DNA of 64,000 bases from Helianthus annuus. Its lineage: Eukaryota > Streptophyta > Magnoliopsida > Asterales > Asteraceae. The position numbers were made by a program, and so were the translations under genes. A model generated the notes under the pieces. That model had not been told where the DNA came from and ran no database searches. It saw only the letters and a list, made by a program, of their open reading frames with translations. The stretch is taken from positions 35,108,904 through 35,172,903 of the forward strand of contig NC_035444.2 of the NCBI RefSeq assembly GCF_002127325.2. The letters are read 5' to 3'. Below, piece after piece: positions 33,102 through 42,432 of the stretch; position 1 is the first letter of the stretch, and each line of letters begins with the position of its first letter.

Positions 33102-36100
33102 TTATTCCATGTTTAGCATCCCAATCCTAGAGACCAAGCTTTCAAAAGTGGCTGTATCAAGTGCTTTTGTGAGCACATCTGCCAGCTGGTCTTTAGTTGG
33201 GACATGATGCAGAGAAATCAAACCTTTTTCATAGCAATCCCTCACAAAGTGATGTCTGATGTCGATGTGCTTTGTGGTAGAATGGGAAACTGGATTTTTG
33301 ATGATATTTTCTGTTGCCTGGCTGTCCAACATGAGTGGTGTCTTTAAGGCAGTGATACCAAAATCCAGTAACTGATTTTGAAGCCACAGGAGTTGGGCTG
33401 TACAGCTTGCAGCAGCAATGTATTCAGCCTCAGCGGTGGATGTTGAAACTGCTGCTTGCTTTTTGCTTTGCCAAGATACTAAGCAATCACCTAGAAACTG
33501 GCACCCTCCTGAAGTGGACTTCCTTGTGGTGTGACATCCAGCAAAGTCACTGTCTGAAAAACCTGAAAGCTTGATATTCCCATTAGCTGGATACCAGATA
33601 CCAAGTGTGGGAGCACCTTTTATGTATCTGAGAATCCTTTTTACAGCAATGAGATTTGATTTTCTGGGAGCTGATTGACTTCTTGCACAGACACATGTTG
33701 CAAACATGATGTCTGGTCTGGATGCAGTTAGGTACAATAAAGACCCAATCATGCTTCTATAGAGTGTTTGGTCAATCAGCTCATCCTTTTCATCAGACAT
33801 GACCAGCTTATTTGTGGCTATGGGTGTGCTGCATGGTTTACAATCATTCATATCAAATTTGGTTAAAAGTTCCTTAGCATATTTGCTTTGATGAATGAAA
33901 GTTCCATTTTGCAATTGCTGTACTTGGAGACCAAGAAAGCATTGCAGCTCACCCATTGCACTCATTTCAAACTCAGCTGTCATGAGTTCTCTAAACTCTT
34001 CACACATTTTGGTACATGTGCTTCCAAAAATAATGTCATCCACATAAATTTGGACAATCATTAGATCTTTCCCTCTCCATTTAAGAAACAGTGTTTTATC
34101 AATGGTACCTCTTTTGAAACCATTTGAGAGTAGAAAGTTGGAAAGAGTTTCATACCAGGCTCTAGGTGCTTGTTTCAGGCCATACAAGGCTTTGTTTAGC
34201 CTGTAGACATGATCAGGATAAAATGGATCCTCAAAGCCTGGAGGTTGACATACATATACCTCTTCTTGGAATGTACCATAGAGGAAAGCACTTTTGATAT
34301 CCATCTAAAACACCTTCATGTTGTGGTTGACAGCAAAGGCCAGGAACAGTCTGATAGCTTCCAATCTTGCAACAGGGGCGAATGTTTCATCATAATCAAT
34401 CCCCTCTTCCTGTCTATAACCTTGAACCACAAGCCTGGCTTTGTTCTTGACAACAATGCCCCTTTCATCTGTTTTGTTCTTGAAGACCCACTTTGTGCCA
34501 ATGGGACTAACCTCTTTTGGCAGTGGTACAAGCTCCCATACTTGTTGTCTCTTAAACTGTTGGAGCTCCTCTTGCATGGCTTCTACCCAGCTGTTGTCTT
34601 TTAGTGCCTCTTGGTACTTGACTGGCTGATGAAGTGATAGAAAACCAGCAAAAAGACAAATGTTTTGGGTTTGGCTTCTTGTGAGCACCCCTTCATTGAT
34701 GTTACCAATGATTTGATCAGGTGGATGAGATCTCAAGAAGATTAAATCTCCTTGGTATGGTATGATGGCATTTGTTGGTGAAGGCTGCAAATGTGTATCA
34801 TCTGAGCTAACCACTGCTGATGACTTTGATGACCCAGCAGTGGCTTCAAAAGGTGGTGGAATGGGTGGTAATGGAGTGGACCACTGCTGACTTTTATCCA
34901 CTGTTTGAGGACTTTTGTCAGCAGTGTTTGAGGATGTGGAAGCAGTGGTGAATGGGCTACTTTGGTCAACAACTGTTGATGTAGCAGTGGTTGAGCTTTG
35001 ACAGATGTTTTGAACAACTGATGCTTTTCCCTTTGTGGCAGACCTTTGAGGGATGATGACTTCATACCCATAGTCGGGTGTTGTATCCTCTGATGGACCT
35101 GCACTGTTAGTCTTGACAGCAGTATTTTCACAAGTGAATTTTTCAAGATCAAACAGTTCAGCAGGATTTGCTGGGATTTTCATTGATGAAAGTTCATTGA
35201 ACTTTACATCCAAAGTCTCCTCCACTACCTTGGTCCGTGCATTGAACACTTTGTAGGCCTTGGCAGTGGTTGAGTATCCCAGAAAATAACCACAATCAAT
35301 TTTGGCTGCAAATTTTGAAATGGAATCTTTTAAATTCAAAATAAAGCATGGGCAGCCAAATACCTTAAAGTATGAGATTAGTGGTTTGATTTTATACAGA
35401 ATTTCATAGGCAGTCTTTTTGTGCCTGGGGTTTATTAAAACTCTGTTCTAGACATAGCAAGCAGTGTTTACTGCCTCTGCCCAAAAAGTTAATGGCAAAC
35501 CTGAATCTGCAAGCATGGTTCTAGCAGCCTCAATCAAAGTTCTGTTCTTTCTTTCAACAACCCCATTTTGCTCTGGTGTTCTAGGGATGCTGTACTGCCT
35601 TACAATCCCTTTCTTCACACAGAAGGCATCCAACTCCCTATTTTTAAATTCTGTACCATTGTCACTCCTAAAGCTTTTCACTGGAAGGTCAAATTGCTTT
35701 TCAACCTGTGTCACAAAGTCTTGCAAAATGCCTGCAGTTTCATCTTTAGAGTGCAAAAAGAAAGTCCATGTAAACCTAGAAAAGTCATCAACTATAACCA
35801 ACCAATATCTTTTCTTTTTAAGGCTCATGACTTGAACTGGGCCAAACAAATCCATGTGTAGCATTTGCAAACACTGGGTTGTTTTGGACTCTTCAATGGA
35901 CTTGTAGGAACTTTTGTGCTGTTTTCCTTTTAAACAGGAAATGCAATGTTCAGGGCATGAAAACAATTTTTGTGGTAGGCCTCTCACCAAACCATTTTTT
36001 GAAATTTCTGTTATTGTCTTAAGATTTGTGTGCCCCAGTCTTTTGTGCCAAAGTTCTGTCTCTTTGTTAGAGGCAGCTGAGAACATACAGGCATCAGCTC

Positions 36101-37199
36101 TGGGACACTCTTTTGACATGTCAACAACATAAACATTGCCACTTCTTTGAGCAACAAGTTTAGTTTGACCATTTTTGATTATTGCTTCAATCTTTTTGAC
36201 CATTTCTGGTCCAACAATCCTACAACAATCTTTTGTGAAGAATGACCCAAACCCTTTATCACTCATTTGAGATACACTCAGAAGGTTGAATTTTAGATTG
36301 TCTATTAGATTGACATTTTCAAATTTTACATTGCCAGATTTCACTGTTCCAGACCCCAGAACCTTTCCTTTACTATTATTTCCAAAGGATATATCACCTC
36401 CACCATGGATTTTTAAGTCTTTGAGGAGGGCTTTACATCCTGTCATGTGTCTGGAGCCTCCACTATCTACATACCAAAGACTATCAAAGCATGCAGAAGC
36501 TCCCTTGGCAGCAGCCATCATTGCACAATCACACTGAGTATTCTCTTCATCACCAGCTCTCTCTTCTTTTTCACCTGCCTTTTCTTCTTTCTTATCTTCT
36601 TCAGACCATAGATCTGTTAGTGGTTCAATCAGGGTACCTGAACTTTCTTCCAACAGTACTTCATTAGCCACAGCAGTAACCACTGCTTCAATCACCTCAT
36701 CCACTGTTTCAGAGACCAGCTGTTTCTCTTCAAATTCAACACCCTCCTGTATTGACTCTAATGCCATCAAACAAAATTCATCATGAGAAGAAACATTAGA
36801 AGCATAGAGTGCAAAGTTTTCATCACTGAGGTCTTCAGGCATACTGCTCCAGTCAACAAACTCTTGAGTAAAGAAACTTTGTTGATCTGGTTGTGTTGCT
36901 ACTGGAGCAGTGGTTTGTGGTGCAGGTTGCACTTGTGCCTGGGGAGCAGGGGTTTGAACATATTGAATCTGTGGAGCAGCTGTTTGGACATAATGCACTA
37001 GCACAGGAGCAACAACATAGTGAGCAGTGTTCACATGTGCTGCTGGGGCATATTGGGCATAGTACACAGTGTTTTGATTTTGAGGTCTAGGATTTGAACT
37101 AGGGTGAGTGATTATGGGACCAGTTGTTTGACTCCTACACTCTCTAGCAAAATGTCCTAACCTGTTACACTTATAGCACTTGATTTTCGATTTATCCAA
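33102..37199 (-). pseudogene. Element D Pol with two nonsense codons
   Basis: One frame runs from the zinc knuckle CYKCNRLGHFAREC through protease WYVDSGGSRHMTG, the pre-integrase motif LWHKRLGHTNL, and integrase (MDLFGPV, FRSDNGTEF, PEQNGVVERKNRT), then RT (DIKSAFLYG, YVDDIIFGS) and RNase H (STAEAEYIAAA), ending IGMLNME at 33102. Two TAG stops interrupt it at 35448-35450 and 34305-34307, and both sit where relatives have Gln, so each fits one C-to-T change. All catalytic motifs I can see are kept. The element is otherwise close to functional, which agrees with its young LTRs. Confidence 0.93.
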
Positions 37200-37207
37200 C
37201 CCAACCC

Positions 37208-38233
37208 TTAGGTTCCCTGCAACCCTGGGAATTTTCGCCCTGTTCTTTTATAAAACTTGCTAGTTCTAACACTTAGCAAGGCCAGTTGATGCAAGATGTC
37301 CATTTCCTCTAGATCAGTGGGGTCAAAATGCTTCAAATCATTTAGTTCAAAGCTTAAATTGTCTGACATCTGGTTTTCATTTGCAGTGAATGCATAAGCC
37401 GTAGAGTGAGGATCAGGGTTGTCAACATTTGCACCAGCAGTTATGTCAATGAAGTGATCATAACCCTGATCCTTACCACTACCACCAGATTCTTCTTGAC
37501 CCAAAAGAGCAGTGTTACCGAATGAATAATCATCAACGGTTTTCCCTGACTCTTGTAACTTCCTTTTCTGGTTCAACTCCCTTTCGTAGGTCAGGAGTCG
37601 ACCATGGAGTTGGGTCAAGGTCAGATCCTTGAACTCAGGTGAATTTCGGGTGACAAACGCTATTGTGTCCCATTTATCTGGCAGTGACCTGAGGAACCTG
37701 CTGTTTTGAGTTGAGTTTGTAAAAGTGGTTTTAACAAGCCTCAGTTCACTGATGAGACAACTGAACCGCTCAAATTGTTGCGTCAGTGATTCACCTTTAA
37801 CATGACAAAATGTTTCATACTGTTGGTTCAGGATTTCCCTATTGTTTTCTATGACCTCTTCGGTACCTCCAAACTGTTCCTTAAGCGCGTCCCACAACTC
37901 TTTGGCATTGTCACAATGTAACAATCCAGCATATATTTCGTTGGGCAGCGCTGATGCTATGATACTAAATGCTTTAGCATCTAGTTCAAACTTTTGATAA
38001 TCCGTTTCAGTATAATTTTCAACAGGTTTTGGAACTTGTTTTTTAGCATCTTCAGCGCTTGGCACTGTAGGAACATGAGGACCAAAGATGACAGACTTCC
38101 AACAACCTGTGCTTTGTTGAGCGAGGATGTGAGCCATCCTCCTCTGCCAGATGTTGTACTCATTTCTTTTTAGCATAGGTGGTTTAAAGAGAGAACCAAT
38201 GTTGTTTTTATCGTCCTGAGATTGTGACGTCAT
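37208..38233 (-). CDS. Element D Gag (UBN2-type), frame lost before zinc knuckle
   Basis: This 341-codon frame starts at ATG 38233 (MTSQSQDDKNN). It has the copia Gag layout: NEYNIWQRRM near the start, AKELWDALKEQFGG, and LRSLPDKWDTIAFV. The zinc knuckle is in another frame beginning just left of 37199, so a one-base shift near 37210-37220 separates Gag from Pol. Some copia elements use a programmed shift, but I see no known slippery site, so decay is the simpler view. Confidence 0.88.
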   Translation of the reverse strand: MTSQSQDDKNNIGSLFKPPMLKRNEYNIWQRRMAHILAQQSTGCWKSVIFGPHVPTVPSAEDAKKQVPKPVENYTETDYQKFELDAKAFSIIASALPNEIYAGLLHCDNAKELWDALKEQFGGTEEVIENNREILNQQYETFCHVKGESLTQQFERFSCLISELRLVKTTFTNSTQNSRFLRSLPDKWDTIAFVTRNSPEFKDLTLTQLHGRLLTYERELNQKRKLQESGKTVDDYSFGNTALLGQEESGGSGKDQGYDHFIDITAGANVDNPDPHSTAYAFTANENQMSDNLSFELNDLKHFDPTDLEEMDILHQLALLSVRTSKFYKRTGRKFPGLQGT

Positions 38234-38382
38234 TCTTGTTGTTTTACAGGTACTGAGAAATCAACTTTAGTGGTGATTAATCCTTACTCTATTTTTCAAC
38301 GACGAACAAACGATCAGTATCAACTGTTTTGAGCTGAACTATTTACGTCAAAATGATTGTTAAATCAAATTTGACTGTCCAA

Positions 38383-38394
38383 GCTCTGATACCA
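38383..38394 (-). other. Element D primer binding site (tRNA-iMet type)
   Basis: TGGTATCAGAGC on the minus strand, two bases after the LTR end (CCAACA side at 38397). Confidence 0.88.
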
Positions 38395-38396
38395 AT

Positions 38397-39131
38397 TGTT
38401 GGATCTGAGTTTCTTTTTGATTGTATTTTGTGTTTGAAGTTAAGATGAAAATGGATGAGTTGTGTAGCGGAATTAAAATGAAAACAAACTTTGCATACAA
38501 TCAAATGAGAGTAATACTTTAATCAAACATCTTTTACACAATGAACCGAATGATTGAATTTAATTTCAACAACGATTACAAAGATAGATGTATGAATGCA
38601 AACTCCCCCTCAGCCCGAGCTCAGTAGTTTGTTCGTGCAAAGAAGACGAATGATGTAAAGAGCTAATAGAACAGTACAAAGTACTGAACTATTTATAGGC
38701 ACTTGCAAACTACTGAGCATCTTTGCTGACGTCACCATGAAAGTGAAACCTCCTAACAAACTCTAACCTCTGATCTATACAGACACTGCTTGTGTTAACT
38801 ACTGCTAATACATTCTATTACAAAACAGACTTTAGAACAGCTGCTGCAACCTTCTACTGCTGTGAACCCAGCAGCACTTGTCCGGATCAGCAGTGCTTGA
38901 CTCAAGGCAGTAGATTGAATCAGCAGGACTTTAGTCTTCCATCAGATCTTTAGTTGAGCAGCAGTTATGGGTCAGCAGTTTAGCAAGATCAGCAGATAGG
39001 AGGTCATCAGTAGTTGTAATCACTTTCAAGGGGAGAGATTTGTATATCAGCATCTGCTTATTCAGAATCCACTGCTCTGATCCAGTTTTGGCTTTAATTA
39101 TCTGTTCCTCTGATAGGGTTCAATCCCAACT
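38397..39131 (-). repeat. Element D 5' LTR (right copy, 735 bp)
   Basis: It matches the left LTR across its length. It lacks 5 bp near 38745, and its last base is T where A is expected (AACT for ACA). TSD GTGTC follows at 39132-39136. Confidence 0.94.
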
Positions 39132-39136
39132 GTGTC

Positions 39137-39633
39137 AGGCCTGTCGGTTGTGGAGGTGAAGCCACGTTAGCTTGTCGCTTATGTAGACCTGACAGGCGGC
39201 TGTCATTGGTGCTACTTGCTCTGTGGTGTCAGTCCCACTTGCTGAGTGCACAGGATGCGGTGCGGGCCGCATCGCTGCTTGCTCATTCTCTGATCAAGAA
39301 ATATTGGGGTGCCAAGCCGCATCGTCGTCTGTGGTGACTGTTGCTATTATCCAACTCCCTTGTATTGATAGAAGTGTTCACTGGATGCGGTGCTAGGCCG
39401 CATCGCTGTGAATACTTCCGTTTTCATACACCAGATGCGGTGCCATGCCGCATTACTATACCGTTCTCATATTCCAGGTAAGTCCTCCTCCATCATTACG
39501 CAGATTGGATTCAACCACTGTGTTTGCGCGTTCCCGCCCGGACATAGGTAAGTTGTTAGCTAGTGGGGGTTTTGATAAGGGTAATGGTCACTCACGGTCG
39601 TGCTGACGCGAGATCTGGGACCATAACCCTTCA
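39137..39633 (-). repeat. Element C 5' LTR, part 2
   Basis: This completes the LTR cut at 27768 and ends CCCTTCA before TSD GTGTG (39634-39638). Three of the four GATGCGG hairpins are whole. Confidence 0.92.
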
Positions 39634-39638
39634 GTGTG

Positions 39639-40726
39639 TTTTGGTTTTAATTAAATTTATATTTTTTTACTTTACAAATTGACATGTTCAGCCCCTCTAT
39701 TTTAGGTGTTTGTTTTCATTTAAACTTTTTCACATACTAAGTCAATTACCTTAACATATTTATTAACTGCATCAACTTTCCAATTTAATTAACTCATATG
39801 CAAAAACTAACACTTTTGGGGTGTAACAACAAGATTCATTCTTACTTAACTTAGTTAGTCAACTAAAGTTATTTTATTACATACAACTACATTTAAAGGC
39901 ACAATAATCAATTACGCATTTTGGGGTGTTACATACACTTTTATTAAAAGCATGCATTCTCGGGTTTGGGAACTACACTGTCCCTGGATTTGGGACTACT
40001 CTATGTTCCTGGGTTGGAATATTGCCTACTAAATACCGTATATTATATTTCATTTCTTTAGCAGACTAAACGAAACTCTATCTAAAAAGTCCCTACGCAA
40101 TATGCCAATTAGTTGTCGGGTTTGGCAAACGGGGTATTAGTTGATAGCACTATTAGGTTTGACAAACCTCACACCATGTTGGAAGCCGGCTTCAAGACTT
40201 TTGACCTTAACTTTATATCAATGACGATAGATGTTGATATGGGGCACACCAACTTACTCAGTCAAGTATTCGGTACTACACAGTTTAGTGGCTTAACCGT
40301 GGGTTAGCTACCCATAACATGTTTTAATAAACTAATGTATTTGAAACTTACTTTACCTTAAAACTGAAACTGTGAACTCGCCAACTTTATGTTGACACAC
40401 TATTGCATGCTTTGCAGGTCGTTAGTTACGGCTCAGATGGGAACTTGCAGCTTGGAGAGTGTTATGGCTTTTGGTTGAATCGTTTACATTGTTTCGTTGC
40501 ATAACTGTGGTTTTCAATTAAGTGTGGATTTTATACTTTTGCTTACGCTGATAACTAAAAACTTACGTTTTCAAACTTCTAAAACTATTATCACTATTCT
40601 TGTTGAAGGTGGTATTTAAACGTTTTACATTTTAATTTGAAATGGTTCAACATGATTAGTGGCTTGTTTCTGAAATGTCACGCGTCTCACGATAAAACTC
40701 CGCATGTGGAATTTGAGGGTGTGACA
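39639..40726 (+). repeat. Old LTR sequence ending TGTGACA
   Basis: The right end (ACTCCGCATGTGGAATTTGAGGG then TGTGACA at 40720-40726) resembles the reverse complement of Element B's LTR start, so a plus-oriented LTR of a related gypsy family ends here. Two further LTR-start-like words, TTTTGGGGTGTAACA and TTTTGGGGTGTTACA, occur near 39815-39830 and 39918-39932. No coding region is seen. Element C inserted into the left part. Confidence 0.55.
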
Positions 40727-41130
40727 AAAAAAACCACATGGACGAAAGATAAGTGTAGGAAGAAGAGGATTGATGTGAATCTTGAAGTTATGAGGAGGGA
40801 GGTGTGGATGTTGCTGGGGTGAAGTGTCTTGAGTTGCCTTTGTCGCCGAGTTTTCTTGCTGATAGGGTTTCGGGGCTTGACCGGAAAATTTCGGTGGAGT
40901 TGTTTGACCTGTTTATGGTAAAAGGGTTTGTGGACGAGAAAGGATACTTGATGAATAACGGGCGGGTTATACCTTGGAAGGAAGCCATGAGTGAGAGGAA
41001 GGTGAGATTACCTGATAAGGTTTTGGTGAATTATATTCAGGAGGAACTGAATCTTGCCTTTGCATATCATGAAATGACTAGCTTGCAATCTGAGCAAATC
41101 TTTGATTGGTTTGAGTCTCATTTGAGATGA
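40727..41130 (+). pseudogene. 3' fragment of an unrecognised host gene cut by an LTR
   Basis: From about 40730 a Lys/Arg-rich stretch (KTTWTKDKCRKKRIDVNLEV) leads, after a change of frame near 40800, into a 108-codon frame ending at 41130 with a natural-looking C-terminus (EQIFDWFESHLR). The composition and codon use resemble a real protein and not a transposon. It begins exactly where an LTR ends, so the front of the gene was removed or moved. I do not recognise the family. It may be the last exon of a larger gene. Confidence 0.45.
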
Positions 41131-41355
41131 TGAATATGATCTAACCTTGAGTAGCATTTGAAGGAGTTGTCAAGACAAGCAAACAGTCTTTGCAGTAGGA
41201 TAATCGGCAGCGGTTACGTAGCAATTTAAGAAGTGAAACAAAACAAAACAGTAACAAATCCATAATCTAAATATCATTTCTACTGTAGAAAAAGACTACA
41301 GATACATATGTCCTGAGCATGTTGTAATCATCGTCATTGGCCAAATATCTAAATC

Positions 41356-41570
41356 CAGTGGCGGAGCTTGACCAAAAGTTCTGAGAGGGCGGAAAGTCAT
41401 GTGACTCAATTTATATATTGTATAAATATTTAGGCAAAATAATTGGGGGGGGGGGGGGACAATCCTATATAATTTTAAAATTTTCGGACGAAAAATAGGA
41501 AATTTTACACTTCTAACCGAAACATTCGCGGGGTGGGGGGAACCCCCCTTTACACTAAGCTACGCCACTG
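41356..41570. mobile_element. hAT-type MITE, 215 bp
   Basis: The ends are inverted repeats: CAGTGGCGGAGCTT and, reversed, CAGTGGCGTAGCTT. They are flanked by a perfect 8-bp target-site duplication, TCTAAATC (41348-41355 and 41571-41578), which is diagnostic for hAT. Inside is a run of 14 or so G's near 41446-41459. There is no transposase. Confidence 0.92.
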
Positions 41571-42432
41571 TCTAAATCATCATCATTTCTACTGCCGCTT
41601 TTTTTTTCTTCTGATACTGAAATTATAAATGATCTATTGAATGTCATACCTATTAAAGACCGATCATGATCTTGATCTTCTTTGGTTTGTCCTTTTCAAT
41701 ATCTGAATTTTCAGATCACCCTACATGTCGTTAGCTATGAAATTAGACGTTACGGGTGAACAAAGGTCACTAACCGTTTGGTGAAGCTGTGTAAATGTGT
41801 AACATGCGGATCAGGTTGATTTCAAGATGGGCTTCTGCAGTGTATCGAATGAATGTATGCACCAGGTGTTTGATAAAATGTTTGTGTGAGTTTTTGTCTC
41901 CCATTTGTGTCGCAATATTGTATTTTCTTTCTTCTTTGTTAAAGTAACTCAACTGAATCTAATCTAACCCTGGACACTGTATTATTTCCAGTACCATCCT
42001 TATATCATTTTGATATAATCTGATTATTTTTTTTTTTTGTCAGGTCTTTTTATTTCAAAACCAACACAATTTTATAGCTGGTTTCGCATCTCTCAACTCT
42101 ATCGCTGCCCACCGCCAAATTAGTTGTCAATGTCGCGCACAGAACACCTCCCCTTGAACGTTCACATTGCTGCATCTTCTATATGGATTTTGCTCTATTT
42201 TCACTTCGTATTTTAATACCAAAATCACAATGATTGGAAAATCATAAATATCATAAAACTCTCCTAAAAAATACAGGGGCTTCTTTTTGACTCAATAGGA
42301 GCATAGAGACCAAGAAGAAGTGAATACTCAAATCTTATAATCACAACTGCAGTTTTTGCAAAAGTTTAAGAAAGAAAAGAACATAAAAACCATGAAACAT
42401 AAGAATGTGCATAAAAGTCATCAACAAGAATG

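Larger units (their letters stand above)
27769..39131 (-). mobile_element. Element D: Sirevirus-like Ty1/copia retrotransposon with env-like ORF
   Basis: This is an 11.4-kb element: LTRs of 740 and 735 bp starting TGTTGGATCTGAG, a tRNA-iMet primer site at 38383-38394, a polypurine tract (CCAGGGGGAGAT on the minus strand, next to 28508) and TSD GTGTC (27764-27768 and 39132-39136). The order gag, protease, integrase, RT and RNase H is that of copia, and a long extra ORF follows pol, as in Sireviruses (SIRE/Maximus lineage). The LTRs show about ten substitutions and one 5-bp indel by eye, so it is younger than Element C, which it splits. Confidence 0.95.
15280..39633 (-). mobile_element. Element C: Tat-like Ty3/gypsy retrotransposon with an antisense gene
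   Basis: LTRs run from TGATGAAACAATGG to CCCTTCA (plus strand) and are flanked by TSD GTGTG (15275-15279 and 39634-39638). Gag and Pol lie on the minus strand (21853-27362), and a spliced gene lies on the plus strand between pol and the 3' LTR. Two RNase H domains in pol and an antisense accessory ORF are known marks of the Tat lineage. Without the nested Element D it is about 13 kb. The coding regions have at least eight breaks, so this copy is dead. The LTRs differ visibly more than those of Elements B, D and E, so this is an older insertion. Confidence 0.93.
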
